A DNA stretch of 8,943 nt from an uncultured Lachnospiraceae bacterium (lineage in GTDB: Bacteria > Bacillota > Clostridia > Lachnospirales > Lachnospiraceae). The position numbers were made by a program, and so were the translations under genes. The stretch is taken from NCBI GenBank assembly GCA_900554925.1, contig USJG01000091.1, positions 1-8,943 on the forward strand, given 5' to 3'. Of the stretch, positions 1 through 6,581 are shown one piece after another (the stretch's first letter is position 1; every line of letters begins with the position of its first letter). The notes under the pieces are model-generated. The model was given only the letters and a program-made list of their open reading frames with translations, searched no databases and had not been told where the DNA came from.

Positions 1-863
1 GTGTATTGGTATACGGGATTCCTGAGTTCCGTCTTCCCAAGGAAAGGGTAGTTGCGAAAGAAATTGAAAACGTAAAATCCCTTGGTGTAAAGATTGAAAC
101 AAACGTAGTTGTGGGTAAGTCTGTTACCATTGACGAGCTGATTACGGAAGAGGGCTTTGACGCTGTGTTTATCGGCTCAGGAGCAGGACTCCCCAAGTTC
201 ATGGGTATCCCTGGAGAACAGGCAAACGGTGTATTTTCAGCAAATGAATATCTTACCAGAAGCAATTTAATGAAAGCTTTTGACAAAGAATCAACTACCC
301 CGATTATGAGAGGAAATAAGGTGGCTGTAGTAGGCGGTGGAAATGTGGCAATGGACGCTGCAAGAACAGCCCTTCGCCTTGGCGCTGAGGTACATATTGT
401 TTACAGGAGAAGTGAAGAAGAACTGCCTGCCCGTGTGGAAGAAGTTCATCACGCAAAGGAAGAAGGAATCATTTTCGATCTTCTGACGAACCCGGTAGAA
501 ATTCTTGAGGATGAAAATGGATGGGTAAAAGGCATGAAATGTATCAGGATGGAGCTGGGAGAACCTGATGAATCAGGAAGAAGGCGTCCTGTGGAGGTTC
601 CCGGATCAGAATTTATAATTGATGCAGATACCGTTATCATGTCCCTTGGAACCTCACCGAATCCACTTATATCTTCTACTACGGAAGGTCTGGAAGTAAA
701 TAAATGGAAATGTATTATAGCAGATGAGGAATTTGGAAAGACCACGAAGGAAGGCGTATATGCTGGCGGCGATGCAGTTACAGGAGCAGCCACAGTCATT
801 CTTGCTATGGGGGCAGGACGCGCAGGAGCAAAAGGAATTGATGAGTATCTGAAAAATAAATAA
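1..863 (+). CDS. gltA: NADPH-dependent glutamate synthase small subunit / NfnB-type flavoprotein, 3' part
   Basis: The gene is cut by the window edge; the reading frame is open from base 3 and ends at TAA 861-863, leaving about 286 C-terminal residues. The family normally has about 460, so the N-terminal Fe-S cluster region and first FAD motif are missing. Visible are the YGIPEFRLPK motif (bases 9-38), a second dinucleotide-binding Rossmann motif VVGGGNVAMDAARTALRLGA (about 327-386) followed by VYRRSEEELPAR, and the C-terminal FAD-binding signature YAGGDAVTGAATVILAMGAG (about 759-818). These define the GltD-like FAD/NAD(P)H oxidoreductase family. Family members either feed electrons to glutamate synthase or form the large NfnB subunit of the ferredoxin:NADP+ transhydrogenase NfnAB. 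In Clostridia a stand-alone copy is often NfnB. The deciding upstream gene (an NfnA/PyrK-like FAD protein or a GOGAT large subunit) lies outside the window. The family call is firm, the physiological role is open. It is transcriptionally separated from the next gene by the terminator at 893-923. Confidence 0.93.
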   Translation, partial: VLVYGIPEFRLPKERVVAKEIENVKSLGVKIETNVVVGKSVTIDELITEEGFDAVFIGSGAGLPKFMGIPGEQANGVFSANEYLTRSNLMKAFDKESTTPIMRGNKVAVVGGGNVAMDAARTALRLGAEVHIVYRRSEEELPARVEEVHHAKEEGIIFDLLTNPVEILEDENGWVKGMKCIRMELGEPDESGRRRPVEVPGSEFIIDADTVIMSLGTSPNPLISSTTEGLEVNKWKCIIADEEFGKTTKEGVYAGGDAVTGAATVILAMGAGRAGAKGIDEYLKNK

Positions 864-865
864 AA

Positions 866-889
866 GTCAGCAGGCGGATTTTTGCTGAC
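866..889 (+). other. Small hairpin just after the gltA stop
   Basis: GTCAGCA (866-872) pairs perfectly with TGCTGAC (883-889) around a 10-nt loop. It starts three bases after the stop codon and is not followed by a T run, so it does not look like a terminator by itself. It sits directly before the stronger hairpin at 893-917 and may protect the 3' end of the message or be an older terminator stem. Confidence 0.5.
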
Positions 890-892
890 AGA

Positions 893-923
893 TGTGCCGG
901 AATCAGTTTCCGGCACAGTTTTT
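893..923 (+). terminator. Rho-independent terminator of gltA
   Basis: TGTGCCGGAA (893-902) and TTCCGGCACA (908-917) form a perfect 10-bp GC-rich stem with a 5-nt loop (TCAGT), followed by GTTTTT (918-923). It lies 30 bp after the gltA stop and marks the end of that transcription unit. This is the only convincing intrinsic terminator in the window. Confidence 0.93.
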
Positions 924-933
924 ACTATATAAG

Positions 934-949
934 AAATTATTAATAATTT
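934..949. repeat. Perfect 16-bp AT palindrome upstream of the Dabb gene
   Basis: AAATTATTAATAATTT is identical to its own reverse complement over all 16 bases. It lies between the gltA terminator and the Dabb start and overlaps the best -35 candidate. It could be an operator for a dimeric regulator, but it contains no G or C, so chance in AT-rich DNA is a real alternative. Confidence 0.4.
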
Positions 950-968
950 TTACATCAGAAATTAAAAT
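940..968 (+). promoter_or_regulatory. Candidate housekeeping promoter for the 1006-8943 gene string
   Basis: TTAATA (940-945, 4 of 6 matches to TTGACA) is separated by 17 bp from TAAAAT (963-968, 5 of 6 matches to TATAAT). The predicted start would be near 975, giving a leader of about 30 nt before the ATG at 1006. A promoter must exist here because a strong terminator precedes it. Alternatives such as TTTACA (949-954) with TATAGT (977-982) have a 22-bp spacer, which is too long. The exact boxes are inference. Confidence 0.35.
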
Positions 969-1005
969 ATTTGTCGTATAGTTAATAATGGAGGTAAGAG
1001 AGAGG

Positions 1006-1305
1006 ATGGTTAATCATATTGTTTTATGGAACTTAAATGAAAATTTGTCAGCACAGGAAAAGAAAGAAGCAGCGCTTCAAATTAAAAGCAGGCTGGAGGA
1101 GGTAGCGAAAACGGCGGAGGGAGTGGTAGCCCTTGAAGTGGTGATCAATGATATGGAATCCAGCAATAAAGATATTGCCCTGATCTCCAGATTTGAGACA
1201 GAGGAAGCGCTTAAGGCTTATCAGATATCTCCGGCGCATGTAGAGGCTGGCAGATATATTGGCACCGTTACCTGTGGAAGAAGCTGCTTTGATTATAAGG
1301 AGTAA
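1006..1305 (+). CDS. Dabb (stress-responsive alpha/beta barrel) domain protein
   Basis: The product is a 99-residue soluble protein. The opening MVNHIVLWNL and the near-C-terminal stretch AYQISPAHVEAGRYIGTVTC (residues 71-90) are characteristic of the Dabb family of small dimeric ferredoxin-like alpha/beta barrels. His4 and His78 sit where the family usually has conserved residues. The in-frame ATG at 988 would add six residues (MEVRER), but GGAGG at 990-994 overlaps it and fits as the Shine-Dalgarno for the ATG at 1006, 11 nt downstream; the family also normally begins M(V)xHIVLW. No catalytic function is established for most bacterial Dabb proteins, and nothing here identifies a substrate. 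It is the first gene after the terminator, so probably the first of the operon. The next gene begins 11 bp after its stop. Confidence 0.85.
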   Translation: MVNHIVLWNLNENLSAQEKKEAALQIKSRLEEVAKTAEGVVALEVVINDMESSNKDIALISRFETEEALKAYQISPAHVEAGRYIGTVTCGRSCFDYKE

Positions 1306-1316
1306 AATAAAAACCT

Positions 1317-2354
1317 ATGAAAAAGTTATTTGAAGAAGAGGAAAATGAATACGCTGATCTGGACAAAAGAAAAATACTTGTGACGGTTATTCCCTTTGTA
1401 CTGATCATTATAATTCTTGCTATCACGCTTCTGGTAAATTCCCTGCAAAAAGACAGCGACAATTCTGATGATCTGCAGCAAAGTATTATGGATTATGCAG
1501 ATGAACATAAGGAAGAAGCGCCTCCCCTTAAGCAGGAGGAAGTAAGTTCAATCAATAGTGGAAAAGAAACACAGGACCCGGATGAATATACAGATAATGA
1601 AGACAGCCAGCAGGAGGCAGAAAGCACGCCCAGTCCCACCCCGTATCGGGAAATCATGGAGAAGGTTGATTACAGCAAGGTTAAATTTGATAAAGACGCA
1701 CAGTTAAAGGAAATGATGGCCTATTGGGAAGACAATAACCAAAAGGCCCTGGATGACCTGGCAAATCTGGATCGCTTTATCGCCATGTCATGGACACTTT
1801 CGGGAACTGACGACTGCTATTATTATGGCGATACTGACAGTCAGGGACGCCCTGATGGTAAAGGGATTGCAGTGTATGCAGATAATCAGTATTACTATGG
1901 AGACTGGAAAAATGGTGTAAGAAGCGGGAACGGAACATGGATACACTATCACATTCATCAGGAAGAGAATATCACAGATCTGTATACCTATCATCAATAT
2001 ACAGGAGGCTGGGCAGATGATCTGCCCCAGGGAAAAGGCTCAGAGCATTATGATTATAACCTGGAGCTTTTAAAGAAAGGGATTGGTTACGATACAAACC
2101 TGATAGGCAGTTATTCCAAGGGGCTTGTTGACGGAGAATTTTATCTGACCAATATTTATTCAGACGGAAGCATGAAGGAGTGGAATGCTAAGGCTGAACA
2201 CGGTTCCTGGATTTATCAGAGTGAAAATAAAGACAAAAAGGGAAACCGGACAGTTTATGTGGATGTCAAAGACCCTGATAATTATATCTGGATGCAGCCA
2301 AAGGACAATAAGAATATCGGAGTTCCATGCCTGATCTCAAAGAATAAAAACTAG
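1317..2354 (+). CDS. Membrane-anchored MORN-repeat protein
   Basis: The product has 345 residues. Residues 1-18 are charged and probably cytoplasmic, 19-43 form one strong transmembrane helix (VIPFVLIIIILAITLLV core), and 44-115 are an acidic, Gln/Pro-rich linker that includes TPSPTPY. Residues 116-160 look helical. From about 168 come MORN-like units: YYYGDTDSQGRPDGKG, YYYGDWKNGVRSGNGTW (192-208), YTGGWADDLPQGKG (228-241) and GSYSKGLVDGEF (264-275). With no cleavable signal peptide, the topology is most simply N-in with the MORN part outside. MORN repeats mediate lipid or protein binding; the partner is unknown. AAGGAG (1297-1302) overlaps the end of the Dabb gene and lies 14 nt from the ATG, a long spacing that suggests translational coupling. 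I do not recognise a named gene. The MORN assignment is confident and the function is not known. Confidence 0.78.
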   Translation: MKKLFEEEENEYADLDKRKILVTVIPFVLIIIILAITLLVNSLQKDSDNSDDLQQSIMDYADEHKEEAPPLKQEEVSSINSGKETQDPDEYTDNEDSQQEAESTPSPTPYREIMEKVDYSKVKFDKDAQLKEMMAYWEDNNQKALDDLANLDRFIAMSWTLSGTDDCYYYGDTDSQGRPDGKGIAVYADNQYYYGDWKNGVRSGNGTWIHYHIHQEENITDLYTYHQYTGGWADDLPQGKGSEHYDYNLELLKKGIGYDTNLIGSYSKGLVDGEFYLTNIYSDGSMKEWNAKAEHGSWIYQSENKDKKGNRTVYVDVKDPDNYIWMQPKDNKNIGVPCLISKNKN

Positions 2355-2396
2355 TGGAAACCTTTGCCGCTTCGTAGTAAAATAATAAAAGGGGCA

Positions 2397-2404
2397 AAAG
2401 GAGG
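2397..2404 (+). promoter_or_regulatory. Strong ribosome binding site fixing the zinc-ribbon gene start
   Basis: AAAGGAGG sits 7 nt before the ATG at 2412. It decides against the upstream in-frame TTG at 2364, which has no ribosome binding site and would add a non-family N-terminus ahead of the first zinc-binding CPEC motif. Confidence 0.85.
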
Positions 2405-2411
2405 TATCGTT

Positions 2412-3059
2412 ATGGCATGGTGTCCGGAGTGTAAAAGTGAGTATGTGGATGGGGTTATGGTATGCGCAGATTGCGGCTGCAAGCTGGTAGAGTCCTTAAA
2501 GGAGGATAAGCCCGCGGAGGACGAATTTTCGGAAGAAATGGCAGAAGCCATGGCACAGCCTGCAAAAGCAGTTAAAAGCCATGCGGTTTATGTGAATAAT
2601 GAGGAAAAAGCTGAAGAAAACAGAACATCTGCATACACGCTTTTAACAGTAGGCGGTGCCGGGCTTGTATTGATCATTCTGGTATTTTTGGACGTAATCG
2701 ATCTTCATATGTCGTTAACCAATAAATATATGACTACAGGCGTCATGGGCGTGTTATTTATTCTCTTTATCGTAATGGGAATCGTATCCATGAAAAACTC
2801 TAAAATCTTAAAGCGGAAAGCCTCTAAAGAAAATAATCTGACCATGGAGATCAAAAAGTGGTGTAAAGAAAATATCAGGACAGATCAGATGGATGCCCAG
2901 CTGGAAATTGAGGATCAGCCGGAAGAGCTTAAATACTTCCAGCGTTTTGATTACATGAAAAAGACCATTGAAAATCAGTTTGTGAATTTGGACGAGGGGT
3001 ATCTGGAACGATTGATAGAAGAGGTGTATTCCGAGCTTTTTGAGGAAGATGGAAAATGA
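2412..3059 (+). CDS. Zinc-ribbon membrane protein of unknown function
   Basis: The product has 215 residues. An N-terminal zinc ribbon is formed by CPEC (4-7) and CADCGC (18-23), giving four likely zinc ligands at Cys4, 7, 18 and 21. An acidic linker follows (27-70), then two predicted transmembrane helices at about 73-95 and 106-127, a basic segment KILKRKASK (131-139), and an acidic, probably cytoplasmic C-terminal domain (140-215). The pair of helices would place both ends on the same side, most likely the cytoplasm because the Cys-rich end has no export signal. The layout resembles DUF2007-type or generic zinc-ribbon proteins found beside rlmH in Clostridia, but I cannot name the family. 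Its stop overlaps the rlmH start (ATGA, 3056-3059), so the two are translationally coupled. Confidence 0.75.
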   Translation: MAWCPECKSEYVDGVMVCADCGCKLVESLKEDKPAEDEFSEEMAEAMAQPAKAVKSHAVYVNNEEKAEENRTSAYTLLTVGGAGLVLIILVFLDVIDLHMSLTNKYMTTGVMGVLFILFIVMGIVSMKNSKILKRKASKENNLTMEIKKWCKENIRTDQMDAQLEIEDQPEELKYFQRFDYMKKTIENQFVNLDEGYLERLIEEVYSELFEEDGK

Positions 3060-3535
3060 AGATCACCATTATCTGTGTAGGAAAAATAAAAGAAGATTTT
3101 TACAGGAAGGCTGTTTCCGAGTACGAGAAGCGTCTTGGAAGGTACTGCAAATTGGAAATTATCGAGGTGCAGGATGAAAAGACGCCTGATAATGCAAGCC
3201 CTGTTATGGAAGAGCAGATCAGGGAAAAGGAAGCAGCCCGAATTTTAAAGCATATCAGAGAGGAAGCCTATATTTTTTCTCTGGAAATTAAGGGGAGCAA
3301 ACCCGATTCCGTGTCTTTTGCAAATCAGTTAGATCAGCTTGCAGTTCAGGGAAAAAGCCATATTCAGTTTATTATCGGCGGTTCTCTTGGGCTTCATCAA
3401 AGTGTGTCGAAAGCAGCAAATCAGTCAATCAGTTTTTCAAATATGACATTTCCCCATCAATTAATGAGAGTGATCCTATTGGAACAGATATATAGAGGAT
3501 ACCGCATTATCAAGAAAGAACCCTATCACAAGTAA
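3056..3535 (+). CDS. rlmH: 23S rRNA (pseudouridine1915-N3)-methyltransferase RlmH
   Basis: The product has 159 residues, the standard length for this SPOUT-superfamily methyltransferase. RlmH methylates pseudouridine 1915 in helix 69 of 23S rRNA on the assembled ribosome, using S-adenosylmethionine. The opening MKITIICVGKIKEDFY, the trefoil-knot motif FIIGGSLGL (105-113) and the C-terminal block TFPHQLMRVILLEQIYRGYR (131-150) ending in PYHK are diagnostic and closely resemble the staphylococcal OrfX/RlmH ending. The start at 3056 overlaps the previous stop, with GAGG at 3042-3045 as a modest ribosome binding site. A 58-bp gap without a terminator leads to pdp. Confidence 0.96.
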   Translation: MKITIICVGKIKEDFYRKAVSEYEKRLGRYCKLEIIEVQDEKTPDNASPVMEEQIREKEAARILKHIREEAYIFSLEIKGSKPDSVSFANQLDQLAVQGKSHIQFIIGGSLGLHQSVSKAANQSISFSNMTFPHQLMRVILLEQIYRGYRIIKKEPYHK

Positions 3536-3593
3536 GGGTGAGAACGCAGAAAGATATGATTTAGCGATACAACTTGGAAAGGAACTGCGGCGT

Positions 3594-4898
3594 ATGAGAA
3601 TGTACGATCTGATTATGAAAAAGAGAAATGGCGGGGCGCTTTCAAAAGAAGAAATCTACTATATGGTCTCAGGGTACACAAAGGGCGAAATTCCCGATTA
3701 TCAGATGTCAGCCATGATGATGGCCATTTATTTTGTGGGAATGAAGGAAGAGGAAACTCTTTTTCTTACCATGGCAATGGCGGAGAGCGGAGATATGCTT
3801 GATTTGTCTCCCATCCAGGGGATAAAGGTGGACAAACACAGTACCGGCGGCGTGGGAGATAAAACCTCGCTGGCGCTTACGCCCATGGTGGCAGCCTGCG
3901 GAGTCAGGGTTGCCAAAATGAGCGGACGGGGACTGGGACATACGGGAGGAACTATTGATAAGCTGGAGAGCTTTAAGGGATTTTCTACGGAAATTACTAC
4001 CCGACAGTTTCTTAAAAACGTTAATGAAATTGGAATCGCCATCATGGGACAGACCAGGGAACTGGCCCCCGCCGACAAAAAGCTCTATGCTTTAAGGGAC
4101 GTTACTGCTACTGTGGATAATATGTCGCTGATCGCCTCCTCCATAATGAGTAAAAAGCTGGCGGCAGGAGCGGATGCCATTGTACTGGATGTAAAGACTG
4201 GAAGCGGTGCTTTTATGAAAAAGGAGGAGGATGCCTTTGCCCTGGCCAGGGAAATGGTCAAGCTTGGAAAGAATGCCGGACGAGATACAGTTGCGGTAGT
4301 GTCAGATATGGACCAGCCTTTGGGAAATGCAGTGGGAAATGCGCTGGAGGTAAAAGAAGCTATTGAAACGCTGCAGGGAAAGGGGCCAAAGGACTTTACA
4401 GAGCTGTGCTTAACCCTGGGAGCACTTATGCTGATCATGGCCGGAAAGGCCAAAACTGAGGAACAGGGAGTAGATATGCTCAAGCAGGCTGTTTCTGATG
4501 GAAGTGCCCTTCACAAGCTGGCAGAGTTTATAAAAGCCCAGGGAGGAGATGAGCGTATGGTTTATGATCCCCTGCTTCTTCCAAAGGCAAAGCTGACAGA
4601 GCCGGTGCTTTCACCTAAGGACGGTTACGTGGAAAAGCTGGTATGTGATGAGGTGGGAATCTGTTCCCTGATTCTTGGGGGCGGACGGGAAACCAAGGAA
4701 AGCAGCATTGATTTGTCAGTGGGGATCTTACTGGAAAAGAAAGTTGGCTCTTATGTAAAAAAAGGAGACGTGCTTGCTTATCTTCATGCCAATGACGAAG
4801 GAAAGCTGAAAACAGCGAAAGAAAGGCTCCTTAAAGCATATCAGATAGGTGATCATGAGAAGAAGGAAGGGCCGGTGATAATCGGGGTGGTGAAATAG
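3594..4898 (+). CDS. pdp: Pyrimidine-nucleoside phosphorylase
   Basis: The product has 434 residues, full length for the family. It catalyses reversible phosphorolysis of uridine, thymidine or deoxyuridine to the base and (deoxy)ribose-1-phosphate in cytoplasmic pyrimidine salvage. The phosphate-binding KHSTGGVGDK is at 81-90. The thymidine/pyrimidine phosphorylase signature SGRGLGHTGGTIDKLES is at 110-126. YALRD (Tyr165, Arg168) and IASSIMSKK (Ser183, Lys187) supply the base-binding residues equivalent to Arg171, Ser186 and Lys190 of E. coli thymidine phosphorylase, and His82 matches His85. The IASSIMSKK-AAGADAIVLDVKTG region is of the Bacillus Pdp type, not the DeoA type, which favours broad uridine/thymidine specificity. 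The C-terminal PYNP domain (about 340-410) is present. The start MRMYDLI matches Bacillus Pdp; AAAGGAA (3578-3584) is the ribosome binding site. No other nucleoside catabolism gene (deoC, deoB, cdd) lies in the window. Confidence 0.96.
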   Translation: MRMYDLIMKKRNGGALSKEEIYYMVSGYTKGEIPDYQMSAMMMAIYFVGMKEEETLFLTMAMAESGDMLDLSPIQGIKVDKHSTGGVGDKTSLALTPMVAACGVRVAKMSGRGLGHTGGTIDKLESFKGFSTEITTRQFLKNVNEIGIAIMGQTRELAPADKKLYALRDVTATVDNMSLIASSIMSKKLAAGADAIVLDVKTGSGAFMKKEEDAFALAREMVKLGKNAGRDTVAVVSDMDQPLGNAVGNALEVKEAIETLQGKGPKDFTELCLTLGALMLIMAGKAKTEEQGVDMLKQAVSDGSALHKLAEFIKAQGGDERMVYDPLLLPKAKLTEPVLSPKDGYVEKLVCDEVGICSLILGGGRETKESSIDLSVGILLEKKVGSYVKKGDVLAYLHANDEGKLKTAKERLLKAYQIGDHEKKEGPVIIGVVK

Positions 4899-4910
4899 AG
4901 AGTAAAACAG

Positions 4911-4939
4911 GTATAGGAGAGGATTAAAACTCATATATT
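4911..4939 (+). promoter_or_regulatory. Candidate sigma-E-like promoter before yqfC
   Basis: CATATATT (4932-4939) matches the sigma-E -10 consensus CATACANT at most positions. GTATAGG (4911-4917), with its ATA core, lies 14 bp upstream, the preferred spacing for sigma-E. In Bacillus subtilis yqfC-yqfD belong to the mother-cell sigma-E regulon, which makes such a site plausible. The -35 match is weak and the site is inferred by eye. Confidence 0.35.
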
Positions 4940-4944
4940 GTGAT

Positions 4945-5286
4945 ATGAGGAAATGGATGAGACATAAACCTGAATATCACTGGAATCAGACCAGAGAAGA
5001 AAGAGAAGACGCCAGATTAGCTGCCTCAGGAAAGGAACTTGTGGTAGAGTCTTTAAAGCTGCCTAAGGACTCTCTCCTGGGAGCATCAATTGTTACCGTT
5101 ACAGGAAATACGGATGCTTTTGTTGAAAATTATAAAGGAATCATAGAATATACCAGCCAGATGATCCTGCTTCAGGGCAAGACCTGTAAAATTGAAATCT
5201 GTGGAAGGCGGCTGAACATTGTTTATTATACCAATGAAGACATGAAAATCAGCGGGTGGATAGAACAGGTCCGCTATCTGATGTAG
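4945..5286 (+). CDS. yqfC: Sporulation-associated YabP/YqfC family protein
   Basis: The product has 113 residues from this start. Residues about 37-112 carry the YabP/YqfC domain: LPKDSLLGASIVTVTGN, VENYKGIIEYTSQMILL and a closing GWIEQVRYLM, the usual end of the family. Members are small, probably cytoplasmic or membrane-associated proteins; YqfC is encoded with YqfD and is expressed during sporulation in Bacillus, but its molecular role is unknown. The start is ambiguous. AGGAGAGG (4915-4922) is 22 nt before the ATG at 4945, too far to serve it, while GAGG (4947-4950) is 6 nt before the in-frame ATG at 4957, which would give 109 residues. I keep 4945 as the longest form; 4957 is about equally likely. 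yqfD follows after 27 bp. Confidence 0.88.
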   Translation: MRKWMRHKPEYHWNQTREEREDARLAASGKELVVESLKLPKDSLLGASIVTVTGNTDAFVENYKGIIEYTSQMILLQGKTCKIEICGRRLNIVYYTNEDMKISGWIEQVRYLM

Positions 5287-5313
5287 AAGAAAATAAGCTT
5301 AGTGAGGTGCAGT

Positions 5314-6564
5314 ATGATACAGGCCATTCGGTATTTTAAGGGCTATCTGGCCATTAAGGTTTTTGGATTTTCTCCTGAAAGGTTCATGAATCTTTGCAGC
5401 CATCATAATATATTTTTGTGGGATATTGAAAATCATGGTGACTATTATACCATGAAGATCAGCCTTAAGGGCTTTTACCGCCTTAAGGGTATTACCAGAA
5501 AAACAGGTACAAGGGTAGTCATAACGAAGCGTTATGGACTGCCCTTTCTTTCTGTGCGGATGTGGAGACGAAGAATATTTATGCTGGGACTTTTGGGAAG
5601 TCTTATTTTCTGGATATGGATGTCCGGTTTTATCTGGGCCATAGAGATAGAGGGCAATTATTATGTGACCAGCGATGTTTTTCAGGACTTTCTTGCTGAA
5701 AATGGATTTCGGGCAGGGATGAAGAAAAGAGATGTAGAGATAGAAACTTTGGAAAAAGCAATCAGAACACAGTTTGACATTGTCACGTGGACTTCCGCAC
5801 AGATAGATGGAACAAGGCTGCTGATTCAGGTAAAGGAAAATGATTTGATCAAGGTGGAGGATAAGTCAGGAGGAACTGTGGATAATGGGGAAGGGATGGA
5901 TCTGGTTGCGGAAAAAGACGGAGTTATCCTCAGTATTGTAACCAGAAAGGGAGTTCCCAAAGTCACTGCCGGCACAGAGGTAAAAGCAGGAGATATATTG
6001 GTGGAAGGCGGAGTTCCCATATATAATGATGACGGAACCGTAAAACGATACGATTTTTGTATGGCGGATGCAGATATTATGCTTCAGTGTATCTATGAAA
6101 TGGAGGAGGAAGTGGAGGAAAAATATGAGCAGAAGCAGTATACAGGAAGGGAAAAGAAAATCCCTTTTGTCATGCTCGGAACCAGAAAACTGAAAATACC
6201 CTCTATAGGAAATAAGTATAAGCAGAGCGATACCGTGGAGGAAAAAACCCAGCTTCGTCTCTTTGAGAATTATTATCTGCCTGTGTATATGGGGCAGGAC
6301 TTTGTCAGAGAATATGTGACAGAGGAGAAAAATTATACGAAAGAGGAAGTGAAAAAAATCTTTGAAGACAAAATACAAAAATTTATAGAAACTTTACAGG
6401 AAAAAGGGGTACAAATTATAGAAAAAAATGTTACAATAAATAAGACTTCCGGAGTATGGAAAATGAAAGTGGATTTTCTGGCAGTAGAAAAGACTGGAAT
6501 TACAGAAAAAACCCAGCTTGTGCAGATAGAAGAGATACCGGAAACGGAGGAAATAACGCAGTAG
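5314..6564 (+). CDS. yqfD: Sporulation protein YqfD
   Basis: The product has 416 residues, within the usual range. The start MIQAIRYFKGYLAIKVFG is typical of the family. Residues 1-87 form a cytoplasmic domain, about 88-111 one transmembrane helix (FMLGLLGSLIFWIWMSGFIW), and 112-180 an extracytoplasmic segment beginning IEIEGNYYVTSDVFQDFL, which resembles a POTRA/FtsQ-like fold by pattern. The remainder is a beta-rich domain with a charged Glu/Lys-rich C-terminus. YqfD is needed for efficient sporulation in Bacillus subtilis; its biochemical role is not known, and homologues are also kept in clostridia. GAGGTG (5304-5309) lies just before the ATG at 5314, which I prefer over the GTG at 5302 that it overlaps. 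It forms a pair with yqfC and is followed by phoH after 17 bp. Confidence 0.93.
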   Translation: MIQAIRYFKGYLAIKVFGFSPERFMNLCSHHNIFLWDIENHGDYYTMKISLKGFYRLKGITRKTGTRVVITKRYGLPFLSVRMWRRRIFMLGLLGSLIFWIWMSGFIWAIEIEGNYYVTSDVFQDFLAENGFRAGMKKRDVEIETLEKAIRTQFDIVTWTSAQIDGTRLLIQVKENDLIKVEDKSGGTVDNGEGMDLVAEKDGVILSIVTRKGVPKVTAGTEVKAGDILVEGGVPIYNDDGTVKRYDFCMADADIMLQCIYEMEEEVEEKYEQKQYTGREKKIPFVMLGTRKLKIPSIGNKYKQSDTVEEKTQLRLFENYYLPVYMGQDFVREYVTEEKNYTKEEVKKIFEDKIQKFIETLQEKGVQIIEKNVTINKTSGVWKMKVDFLAVEKTGITEKTQLVQIEEIPETEEITQ

Positions 6565-6581
6565 AAGATTGGGAGAAACAG

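Noticed and set aside
449..916. 155-codon open frame on the minus strand
   Set aside because: It is antisense to the well-supported gltA gene, shows no recognisable domain, and begins within coding sequence without a ribosome binding site I can support.
2355..2411. Possible promoter or terminator between the MORN and zinc-ribbon genes
   Set aside because: TTGCCG (2364) with TAAAAG (2386) is a poor match, and no stem with a T run exists in the 57-bp gap.
3555..3560. TATGAT as a -10 box for a separate pdp promoter
   Set aside because: No acceptable -35 hexamer is present 15-19 bp upstream and there is no extended TGN element.
3480..3593. In-frame open stretch before pdp that could encode an N-terminal extension (ENAERYDLAIQLGKELRR)
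   Set aside because: There is no ATG, GTG or TTG start in this frame close enough, the MRMYDLI start matches Bacillus Pdp, and a ribosome binding site precedes 3594.
4085..4483. 132-codon open frame on the minus strand
   Set aside because: It is antisense to the conserved core of pdp; Ser/Ala/Pro-rich composition reflects the complement of the sense codons.
5866..6378. 170-codon hydrophobic open frame on the minus strand
   Set aside because: It lies wholly inside yqfD. The Phe/Leu/Ile-rich product is what the complement of Lys/Glu-rich codons gives, so it is a shadow and not a membrane protein gene.
6456..6581. Upstream in-frame extension of phoH by 42 codons
   Set aside because: It overlaps yqfD, reads as low-quality sequence unlike PhoH, and the ATG at 6582 has a ribosome binding site and gives the normal family N-terminus.
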